From Xiphydria camelus (taxonomy: Eukaryota; Arthropoda; Insecta; Hymenoptera; Xiphydriidae), in NCBI GenBank assembly GCA_963678675.1, contig OY783191.1, positions 11,990,562 through 12,054,561 on the forward strand: a stretch of 64,000 bases of DNA, given 5' to 3'. Below, piece after piece: positions 52,997 to 61,230 of the stretch (position 1 is the stretch's first letter; every line of letters begins with the position of its first letter). A program made the position numbers and the translations under genes. The notes under the pieces are model-generated. The model made no database searches. It was not told the origin of the DNA and saw only the letters and a list, made by a program, of their open reading frames with translations.

Positions 52997-54327
52997 TTAA
53001 TCAATTGGATAGTTTTCTAAAGATCTTGAGTTCACTAATATTTTTCCATGTAATATAATTTCGTTATTTATCTTGCAAATATTCTCTAGACACAAAATAT
53101 CAAAGTTTTTAGTGTAACAATATTTATCAGCGGTCAGACGAGTGAAAAGTGCGAATTTTCCATAATTAATGTTATCGTATGATGACACTTTATTTTCATT
53201 AGACTTCTTAGCATTATACAGTATGTCCCGTGGATAACGCAAGTATTTGAATTTCCCTGACATTTGACTTTGGTATTGCTTGGAACGGTGCTGTAGTTAG
53301 AGTTGGCTTCAGAAGAGTGCGCTGCGTTCTTATGAGCCGTGTTTTGAGAGCGACAAGTGTAAAACGTCTGATTTTCCGGGAACTATTAATTCGGGAGATC
53401 GAAGCGTCTAACCTCGAAATTAACTGAATTTGTAAAAATAATGGTAAATAATGTGTAGAAGTGATGAGAAATAATCATACAGGTTTTGTGGAAACACGGC
53501 TCGTAAGAACGCGGCGCACTCTTCTGAAGCCAACTCTAACTACAGGACCGTTCCAAGCACTACCAAAGTCAAATGTGGGGGAAATTCGAATACTTGCGTT
53601 ATATCCACGGGACATACTGTATAGTGACTCTTCAGGATTTATAAATGCACTGATTTTTTGCAATTTGTTGTAGCCTGCCTGTTCTACAAGACGTTTACGT
53701 AATTGCTGCAAAGGCTTATCTCCTTTTTTTAAAAGCTTTTTGATGCTATTTAAATAGCTTTCAAATGAAAAAGCGCTGTAAGAATCAAGGGGGCCGAATG
53801 TCAGTACTTCATCAGCTAAATAGATCAAATTGTGAACATTGTACACTACAAAATGATTGCCGTATAGACGCGCTGATTCTTTTACAAAATAATGTAACAT
53901 CATTTTAGAACATGAAGTGTTTTAATTGATCAACTAATCCCTTTTCTAGTCCACAATGAAAGTATTGGCCAGGAGATACATCTCGAATGATAGTACGACG
54001 TGGCGTTTCCAGTAACGTTCGAGGATCTTTTGGAAGATTATGCAATTCTTTAATAGATTGAGCATTACTAAGGATGTTTAACAAACTTCTTACTGCTGAA
54101 TGAGCAATATTATTTTCACACGCCCACTGGACTAGATCATCTCGCATGTTGGACAAAGGAGCTATATTAAAAATGTTATTAATTTTCAAAACTTCATTAT
54201 TTTCTGTTCCTCCATCATCGCTGTTTTCATCACTACTGTCACTGATAGATTCACCGTTATCATGTATTGTCAATAATTCATCACTAATGTCCTCGACTTC
54301 CATAAAATTATCAGGACATTCACTCAA
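52997..54327 (-). pseudogene. CMC transposase, N- and C-terminal parts fused by deletion
   Basis: The N-terminal part (54,327-53,908) has an acidic leader (ISDSSDENSDDGGTENN) and LVQWACENNIAHSAVRSLLN, LPKDPRTLLETPRRTIIRDV and GQYFHCGLEKGL, which are typical. It then jumps directly to MMLHYFVKESARLYGNHFVV, YNVHNLIYLADEVLTFGPLD and SAFSFESYLNSIKKLLKK, which belong near the C-terminus, so the catalytic core between them is deleted at about 53,905. A 401-bp MITE follows after NPEESLY; past it NAKKSNENKVSSYDNINYG runs to a stop at 52,997. Such YGxxFxxYNVHNLIHLxDD sequences mark animal CMC/EnSpm enzymes. Confidence 0.75.
53219..53619. mobile_element. 401-bp MITE in the CMC transposase, TA duplication
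   Basis: Same family as the element at 50,595 (CAGTATGTCCCGTGGATAAC at the left end), flanked by TA at 53,217-53,218 and 53,620-53,621. Removing it with one TA lets the host frame continue. Confidence 0.9.
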
Positions 54328-54354
54328 CTCTTCTATAGTTTTTCTTCACTATTA

Positions 54355-54689
54355 AAATCACTTTCTTCGCTTTTGAATACACTAGAAGACTGATGAGCTA
54401 TTATTTAATATACTTATTGCTTTTTTTAAGCGTCGGTTTTTTTTACTTTTTGATAAATCACTGAATGCCTTTCTATAGGACATCTTGATAAGTCAAATGA
54501 TTATACCTATGTTTAAATGTCAAAAGTAACTGCACAAATACAAATAATTTTAGACAGCTTGGATTGAATTATCGATTTTGGTTAAATATAACTACAATTA
54601 CAGCTGTAATTGAAGCGTGCACCGGAATAACGATCTATGTTACATTTTTGGCTCTTTTGCGATAAAAGTGGAATAATGATCTATGTATA
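54355..54689. other. Non-coding stretch inside the CMC element
   Basis: Probably the 5' flank of the transposase; a few continuing acidic codons (SEESDFNSEE-like, minus strand) near 54,350 suggest the frame extended further upstream. No defined feature. Confidence 0.4.
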
Positions 54690-54920
54690 CCGCATGTCCT
54701 ATGGCCAACCGCGCAGGTGAGCTGCAACCTGAATTCTTGACTTCGGCAGTATTTATGGTACAGTTAGAGTGGACTTCAGACGAGTGCGCTGCATAAGAAC
54801 GAAAAGTGTCGACTGCTCTTCTAATAGCTGTCAATTCGGGAGATCGAAGCGTTTCGTGTAACCTCAAAATCGTAAAGTTTTGAATTAGTAGTGAATAATT
54901 TGTAGAAGTGATGAGAAATA
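54690..54920 (+). mobile_element. Old fragment of the 400-bp MITE family
   Basis: GTTAGAGTGGACTTCAGACG, GAGTGCGCTGC, ATTCGGGAGATCGAAGCGT and GTAGAAGTGATGAGAAATAA align in order with the copies at 50.6 and 53.2 kb, but with many changes and no right arm. It is therefore older. Confidence 0.7.
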
Positions 54921-55181
54921 ATCATAAATAATCTTCCGAATCTTCTCGGTCTTTCTTCTGACGCCATTGGTCCTTCTCCCTACTCCCTAGGCGCACTCTA
55001 GCGACAGTGCATTTCCGTTATCGCTTATTAAGCGTATCCTATTCTCTGTCTAATAAGGTATCACGTTATCGTTTAATAGCGTAATCGGTTATTATGAAGC
55101 TACTGCGCATGCTCAACATAACGTTTTACGTTTAACGTTCTAAAATTAAGGAGCTCAAAAACTCCCTATTAAATGGCTATA
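54921..55181. other. Unassigned spacer in the CMC element
   Basis: Moderate G/C content, with CGCTTATTAAGCG and GTTATCG words. No gene seen. Confidence 0.45.
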
Positions 55182-55372
55182 CCATATGTCCGCGATCAAA
55201 GAGCCCATAGCAAAATTGCGAGTTTTGCATGAGCACCTCTGTGGGTCTCCTCGTCCAATAGAATCACCGGAGAAGCGTGAATGCGCATGCGTAGTCATCC
55301 GCGAGTGCAGTTCGACTTCGATTTCGAGATGCGAGCTCTCTGCGACGCGGCTCTTTAATCGCGGACATATGG
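55182..55372. mobile_element. Diverged, shortened hairpin MITE, 191 bp
   Basis: Left arm CCATATGTCCGCGATC through AATGCGCATGCGTAGTCATC matches the 316-bp family; most of the right arm is replaced by unrelated text before TAATCGCGGACATATGG. TA flanks (55,180-55,181 and 55,373-55,374). It touches the right CMC TIR at the same TIR position as copy 4 touches the left. Confidence 0.8.
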
Positions 55373-55885
55373 TACTTTCTCGTCTGCTAGGTTTTTACGC
55401 CTTAGGGAACTTCTCTCGTGACTATTGACGTCTGCCCGCGATAGACAGAGCCAATCGTTCGTCGTCCTTGCATCTCCGACCAATAGCGTACAACCTACTG
55501 TCTACAAAACGCTACGTGCCATATCGTCGTATGTCAACACATACGTGGAGACCCTGTATACCTGTTAAGGCTGGGTCTCACTAGGACACTTTGATGGAGG
55601 CCACAGGTTGACACCACTAAATTTGCCCTGAAATGTCTCGGTGTGATTTAAAAGTTGCCGCTTCCAGTCAATGAGGCCAGTAAGAAATTTTGTTTCCTCC
55701 GAGAGCAAATTTTACTGTCCAGTGAAGGCAACTTGACTTATTGAAGCAACAGATATCCCGGTGTGATCGTTGTATGTTAGGTAGAGAGAGAGAGAGAGAG
55801 AGAGCAGGACTATTTTTTGAGGTTATATTAATAAAACACGTTTTGATAGGTTGATATATTTCCAGTTAATTTATTATTGGTGGAT

Positions 55886-57734
55886 GAAGTGAATATGGCT
55901 AAGTGGAATAGTAACCAAATTTATAAATTCTTAGACGTTTATGAGCAGTATGAACTTTTATGGAATTTTAGAATAGACGATTATACGAACAAAGCAAAAC
56001 GTGAAACTGCGTTTGGTAAATTTATTGAAGAAATTAAAGAAGAATTAGGTACTTTTACGGTTGATGAATTGAGAAAAAAATTAAAATTATAAAAACTGTA
56101 TACCGGAGTGAATTGATGAAAGTCATCAAATCAAAGAAAAGTGGAGCATCTGCGGATGAAATTTATACTCCAAAACTAGTCTGGTTTAAAAGGGCAGATT
56201 CTTTTTTAAATGACGTGACAGCAAGTAGACGATCTAAAACTAATTTGGTAAGTACATTTCTTTATTCCTTAAATATATAATTGGTAAACATATAATAAGT
56301 ATATAACTAAATAATTTTACATCTTATCCACTGGGTATTTCATCCATCCGCATTAATTACTCTAAACCAATACTCTTGTTTTGCCACGGCAAAGGATCTT
56401 GTTCAACAAAATAAGTAGCATATTTATCCCGGAGCTCTCCAGCTGCTTTGGAATGGTTATTCTGTCCTAGTGAAGTAACAGATGCTAAGCCTTTTGTGTT
56501 ATTGCGCCATGCCCCTTCCGTTAAATCACCAGTAAGATCATTTTCAACGTCAGCACTAAGTGGTGGCAAATATGTACTCCCTGATGTTTTTCGTAACCAG
56601 TTGTGTAAAGTACAACAAGCTTGTACAATCAAATCTACTGTCTCTGGCTTATGCCCTATTGGTTTTTCAAAAATTCTGAATCTTGAAACAAGAATTCCGA
56701 AAGCGTTTTCTATAATTCTCCTGGCTCTTGATAAGCGGTAGTTGAAAATCTTTTCTTTTACACTTAATCGTTTATGGCTGTATGGCTTTAATAAATTAGT
56801 TCTTAAGGGGAACGCATTGTCCCCTACAAAGAGACCATTTTCAGGAATTTTCAATTGATTTTTCTGCAATGCAATATTAAAATCTGAATTCCGAAAAATG
56901 GAGCCATCATTTGTTCTACCGTTGCATCCAATATCTGTATAAAGAAAACAATAGTTCGCATCTACAACAGCAAAAAGAATAATGCTGTATATATCTTTAT
57001 AACAATAAAATTCAGACACAGTGCCAGGTGGTCTCCTTATTCTTATGTGTTTGCCATCGATGGCACCGCAACAATTTGGAAAATTCCATCTTTCCCTAAA
57101 CACATTTGCTATTCCTTTCCATTCAGCGGTATTTGTCGGTACCTGTAAAAAGAGCGTTTTTTAATTATTTAGTAGCTTTTGGGCTAATTTGTAATTCTAA
57201 TTGTGTTTTTAGATGCTTCTGGGTAATACAAACAGCCAGTTACTTTGTGACGAAGATACTCAAGGCACACAAGGTAATGATGTAGAGGAAACAGATGTAG
57301 AGCTGTGCAATACAAATTCAGAGGGAGAAACACCAAATAGACAAATTAAAACTCCAAAAGCAAAAACTACTGGATTGAAGAGAAAGGCCAATCCTGATAT
57401 TGATGCTGTTCAAGAAGCTGTAACTTCTTTGAAACAAATAGTGGCTACCAATAATGCACAGGTGGTTGAAGATGAGTTTACTTCTTACGGTAAACATATA
57501 GCAACTCAATTAAGGGAGCTTCCTCTTATTAATGCACTTCAAATCCAAGATCAAATTCAGTCGCTAATTACAAAAGAAAGAATTTCTTGCTTATCTAATA
57601 CAAACATTAATTACACAAGACTAATAGAAGACACTGTGACTAGAGAAAATGCTTCTTCTACACATACCTCAGAACCGAGCACTTTTGGTTCACATGTTTC
57701 CTATTCCAACTACGACCATACCTATACTATGTAA
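55886..57734 (+). pseudogene. MADF-domain gene of the TTA Harbinger element, two exons
   Basis: Exon 1 (55,886 or 55,895 to 56,247) encodes a MADF fold: YKFLDVYEQYELLWNFRIDD, then KRETAFGKFIEEIKEELG. One base is lost or gained near 56,075, after which KVIKSKKSGASADEIYTPKL and WFKRADSFLNDVTASRR run to a GTAAGT donor. The intron is 56,248-57,212, ending TTTTTAG. Exon 2 opens in phase (MLLGNTNSQLLCDEDTQGTQ) and codes for a Lys/Thr-rich linker, a likely helix (LRELPLINALQIQDQIQSLI) and a Tyr-rich end, with a stop at 57,732. Apart from the one shift it is intact. The minus-strand nuclease exon lies inside its intron. Confidence 0.75.
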
Positions 57735-59220
57735 AGTTCTAATGAGTTAACCTAATCATTTATCGTTCATTATATCAGCATTATTATTACTGCATTGAGT
57801 AACCTAACCTAAGTATTTCATAACTACCTACTGTTTCGTTTTTAAATATCTATTTTATTTACTTTTATATTAAAGAATGTATTTCATTTTCAAAAATAAA
57901 TTTACTATAAAGTAAGTATTTTCTTGAACGTGTGTTATGACTTATAAAAGCATTAATTAAATTAAATTGAGAAATCCAACTTACGTAATATTTGGTTGAA
58001 GTACTTTAATTATTGCAGACAGGACTTCCGGTAAAAATGTGTATATTGTATTCTTTGCAACCCTGAATGAATACTGCAGTGATACTATAGGTTCGTTCCA
58101 ACTAACATGAGAACTGGTTCTGAACTCGGCGGAGTGTGCGCAGTCTGACTTAGCCGTTCCAACAAACACAGAACTGGTTCTGGAACGATTCCAAAGAGCG
58201 TTCCAACTAAACTGCGAACTGTAACAGAACGGTTCTAGAACGGTAATTCCAGTCCCTAGTTCTGAGTTGGGACGATTTTCTAGCCCACGCGTGGTAAGGC
58301 GCGAGACGCGCTCTATTTGAATCGGTAAGTCCAAGAACAGTACAAATGCATAAAGATAGTTTCGAGAAAACATGAAAAAACATAATAACTTCACAATGAG
58401 TTGATGGCCATGATATAAAAGTTGTGATAACTTTTTAGGTAAATGATAATTGAAAATAAAAAATCCGAAAAAATCACTCCCCTCCAAGTTATAGAAGGAA
58501 AAAACGTATGCACTTGTACTCTTTTTGGACTCATCTTTTTTTCTGCTTTTTTGAATGTTTGTGCATGATAAGCTCTTGAAAACTGTAATGTTTTTTACGT
58601 TTCAACAATTAGTTGAACTCACAAATTCGCTTAGGATAACCCGTGATTTTCCGCAAAATGTATACAAAAGGTGGACAAGAGCCTCCCTGTGCTGTGTGCG
58701 ATCATGTGTTCCAACACATCCCATGAATTCAGTTCTAGAACGCATCTGACTGGCGCATGCGCATTAAATAATTCTTAACTAGTTCCAGGACGGTTCTAGA
58801 ACTGTCCTAAAATGCTTGTTGGAACGAACCTTATGCTATCTCCAATAGCAAGGTATCGAAAAGTTAACTAGTTTTATTCTTGCGGGAATGGGGCTCCTTA
58901 ACACAGTTCACGCTTCTGTATTATGGGTTCCACCAATTTCAGCAGCTCTTCAAATTTTGCAACTGACATTCTCAGATGATTTTTATATAAGGTTACATCT
59001 TCTTCGGCTAATTCCTTCAGAAGGGTTCCTGATGCACCTAATTCGCATCTTCTAGTTAACCATTTCCTCACCCAAATGGATCGCCTTTTCTTCTTCTTTT
59101 TATTAAGGTAATTTTGTAAAACATCATGTAAAATAACAGCAAGACAATTAACACCAGCACGAACCACTGCGTTATTCGCCATTTTGTAGGGCAACTTTAC
59201 TAGATAAACTGGATCCAACA
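56357..59220 (-). pseudogene. PIF/Harbinger nuclease of the TTA element
   Basis: Exon 1 starts MANNAVVRAGVNCLAVILHD (an in-frame upstream Met exists at 59,248) and has KRRSIWVRKWLTRRCELG and LRMSVAKFEELLKLVEPIIQ. After two shifts near 58,900 it reads TFRYLAIGDS, is interrupted by the 743-bp element, and resumes with VSLQYSFRVAKNTIYTFLPE. The intron (about 57,985-57,143) has a GTAAGT donor and TTTACAG acceptor, at the same site as in the 51-kb paralogue. Exon 2 (57,142-56,357) carries CCGAIDGKHIRIRRPPGT (first Asp), TDIGCNGRTNDGSIFRNS, LFVGDNAFPLRTNLLKPY (second Asp), ARRIIENAFGILVSRFRI (Glu) and a clean stop. The phase at the intron is off by a base or two. Confidence 0.85.
58089..58831. mobile_element. 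743-bp non-autonomous Harbinger element, TAT duplication
   Basis: AGGTTCGTTCCAAC and its complement form the ends, flanked by TAT at 58,086-58,088 and 58,832-58,834. Inside, words such as GAACTGGTTCT and GTTCTAGAACGG recur near both ends. Ends match the element at 36,404-40,024. Removing it with one triplet rejoins GDS to VSLQYSF of the host nuclease. The minus-strand 168-codon frame here (57,981-58,487) mixes host and MITE sequence. Confidence 0.85.
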
Positions 59221-59307
59221 AATCACAAGTCTGATCTCCATTTGACATGCAACTTTAATGGCGTCAACCTGTGGCCTCCATCAAAGTGTCCTAGTGAGAC
59301 CCAGCCT

Positions 59308-59566
59308 TTAAGGAAACTCGATTTACAACAATCGGGTCAGGAATTTGTAGAGCCCTGGCCAGCCTCGGTATATCCCTTCTTCTAAACCTAAACATGGCAA
59401 GGCTGAGGCTATCGTTATAAAAGGCAAGATCAAAATTTCCATAGAGAGCTGCTCGGTTACCCAGGAGGTCCCCATCGTGTAAAATATGCCTCATCACTAG
59501 ATCGTCCAAATCGTCGTCATCTTCATCAGCCTCATCAATTAGGATGGGGTGAAGTATATCGTCCAT
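59308..59566 (-). pseudogene. N-terminal exon of another Harbinger transposase
   Basis: From MDDILHPILIDEADEDDDDL the minus strand reads LDDLVMRHILHDGDLLGNRA, then LSLAMFRFRRRDIPRLARAL and QIPDPIVVNRVSL. The RFRxxDIPRLxxALxIPD block is typical of one lineage of insect Harbinger nucleases. The TTA Harbinger element inserted right after this point; past it, and past the CMC element, the frame leads into the exon at 51,402. The LTR element begins six bases upstream of the Met codon. Confidence 0.75.
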
Positions 59567-59571
59567 AATTA

Positions 59572-59897
59572 TGTACAATAATTAGGGTAAACCACCCAGT
59601 TATTGGACATCTTGAGAGAACGGAGTTAACGAGAGAGGAGATCTTAGGTGAGGAAGCATCAAGCAAGAAGGTATGGTGGCTAAGAACGATAGACCAGAGG
59701 AAGAAAGAGAAGGAGAAAGTGTGGCAGATGATATAGTAGCCCAGAGGGCGCTTCTGTATTTGAGACTAGAGAGATCACCTTCTATAATATATATAATCTT
59801 GGTCAAGTGTGAGGCACGAAGCACGTGCGATGTGCAATGTAACCTGTTATTAAAATACCAATAAATATCACTTTTACTAATGATGCAAGTTGTCACA
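59572..59897 (+). repeat. Probable 5' LTR
   Basis: The segment starts TGTACAATAATTAGGG, ends GCAAGTTGTCACA, and is followed at once by a primer-binding-like site. AATAAATATCAC near its end could serve as polyadenylation signal. The TG...CA borders fit LTRs. The other LTR is outside the window, so the left border is provisional. Confidence 0.6.
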
Positions 59898-59915
59898 TGG
59901 TGTCAGAAGTAAAGT
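59898..59915 (+). promoter_or_regulatory. tRNA primer-binding site
   Basis: TGGTGTCAGAAGTAAAG begins directly after the LTR's terminal CA. The leading TGG pairs with the CCA end of a primer tRNA. The TGGTGTCAGAAGT start is seen in several gypsy groups; I do not assign the tRNA. Confidence 0.65.
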
Positions 59916-60041
59916 TAGTGTCTTACCAATACAAGGAAGACTGAAGAAAACAGATGAGAAATGGAGAAGACGATATTTTTTTTTATAGACGCTAACGGTA
60001 AAGAAACGTGGGTTATTAGTACGAGCTCCCACCAGAGAGTA

Positions 60042-60357
60042 CCGTATGTCCGCGATCATTTGAACCATAGGAAAATTGCGAGTTTTGCATGAGCACCCCT
60101 TTGGGTCTCCTCGTCCAATAGAATCACCGGAGAAGCGTGAATGCGCATGCGTAGTCATCCGCGAGTGTGGCGTCGTCAGCAAGTGCAGATCGATTATTTC
60201 GATAACCGATCTGAACTTGCTGACGACGCCACACTCGCGGATGACTACGCATGCGCATTCACGCTTCTCCGGTGATTCTATTGGACGAAGAGACCCAAAG
60301 GGGTGCTCATGCAAAACTCGCAATTTTCCTATGGTTCAAATGATCGCGGACATACGG
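60042..60357. mobile_element. 316-bp hairpin MITE, copy 5
   Basis: Lies in the gypsy leader, between primer-binding site and gag, flanked by TA (60,040-60,041 and 60,358-60,359). The loop orientation equals copies 3 and 4. The overlapping 148- and 96-codon frames on the two strands are palindrome artefacts. Confidence 0.92.
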
Positions 60358-60382
60358 TATTATTAATAGTGTTGACAATATA

Positions 60383-61230
60383 ATGATGTCAAAAATTGGA
60401 CTTGATGAGTCATTAAGACCACCGCCGCCCTTGGATCTCAAAGGATCAAGCGATTTGCATATATTATGGAAGAACTGGAAACGTAGTTTTACGAATTACC
60501 TTGAGGTTGCCGGATTGAACGACAAGACAGTGACTGACAAAAGACGTGTCGCTATTTTGACGAATTTATTGGGAGAGGATGCTTCAGAGATCTTTGATAC
60601 ATTTGTGTTTGCTGAAGGCGAGAAGGAGGATGTTTTGAATGACGTGTTAAAAAAGTTCGAGGACTATTGTTTACCTAAAGTGAATCAGACAGTGTTGAAA
60701 GATTTAATTTCTTTCAAATTACTCAAAAGGAGGGCGAAAATTTTGATAAATTTTTGACCACATTACGAACAGCTGCAGCGACGTGTGAATTTGGACCGCA
60801 GAAAGAAAGTTTGATTCGTGACAGAGTTATTTGTGGTATCAGAGATGCAGTTTTACAAAGAAGACTGTTGAGAGAAACGGATATTACGTTAACAAAAGCC
60901 ATTGAGATGTGTAGGGTGAATGAGATCAGCGAGAGACAAGTTAAAATGATTCAAGAAACAATTGAAGTAAACGCGGTTAAAAATAATTGGAAATCAAAGA
61001 AAAATACTGAAGAAGAGCGAGCTCAGTATACAGCTCCACAGAGTAAAAAAACTGAGTGCAGATTTTGTGGATATACACATTTACCAAGGAAATGTCCGGC
61101 ATATGGACAAACGTGCAATGCTTGCAAGGGTTTAAATCATTTTTCAAAAGTATGTAAGAAAAATCGCATACATGAAGTAACAGAAATACCACCTGATCCG
61201 CACAATCTGACTGTGTCGAGTGATGAAGAT
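60383..61230 (+). pseudogene. Gypsy gag
   Basis: Gag starts MMSKIGLDESLRPPPPLDLK. It has the capsid-like WKNWKRSFTNYLEVAGL and LGEDASEIFDTF, and, after a frameshift near 60,735, LTTLRTAAATCEFGPQKESL and LIRDRVICGIRDAVLQRRLL. A CCHC-type nucleocapsid follows: CRFCGYTHLPRKC and CNACKGLNHFSKVC, two knuckles. The Met at 60,386 is an equally good start. Gag and the following protease share a frame. Confidence 0.85.

Larger units (their letters stand above)
51405..55556. mobile_element. 4.15-kb CMC (CACTA-like) element, TA duplication
   Basis: Ends CAGGGTCTCCACGTATG and complement open TIRs of about 185 bases (GACATAGGACGATATGGCAC, ATTGGTCGGAGATGCAA, CAGACGAGAAAGTA), flanked by TA at 51,403-51,404 and 55,557-55,558. 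It carries minus-strand fragments of a CMC transposase and a second protein, both incomplete, so it is a deleted copy. Three MITEs of two families have inserted into it. It interrupts the Harbinger nuclease gene. Confidence 0.8.
55568..59307. mobile_element. 3.74-kb PIF/Harbinger element with TTA duplication
   Basis: Ends AGGCTGGGTCTCACTAGG and complement open TIRs of about 45 bases (GGACACTTTGATGGAGGCCA, CAGGTTGACACC). TTA flanks both sides (55,565-55,567 and 59,308-59,310), the standard TWA target of the superfamily. It encodes both expected genes: a MADF protein on the plus strand and a nuclease on the minus strand. A (GA)n microsatellite at 55,782-55,803 and a 743-bp secondary insertion are inside. 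It sits in the first exon of another Harbinger transposase. Confidence 0.92.
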
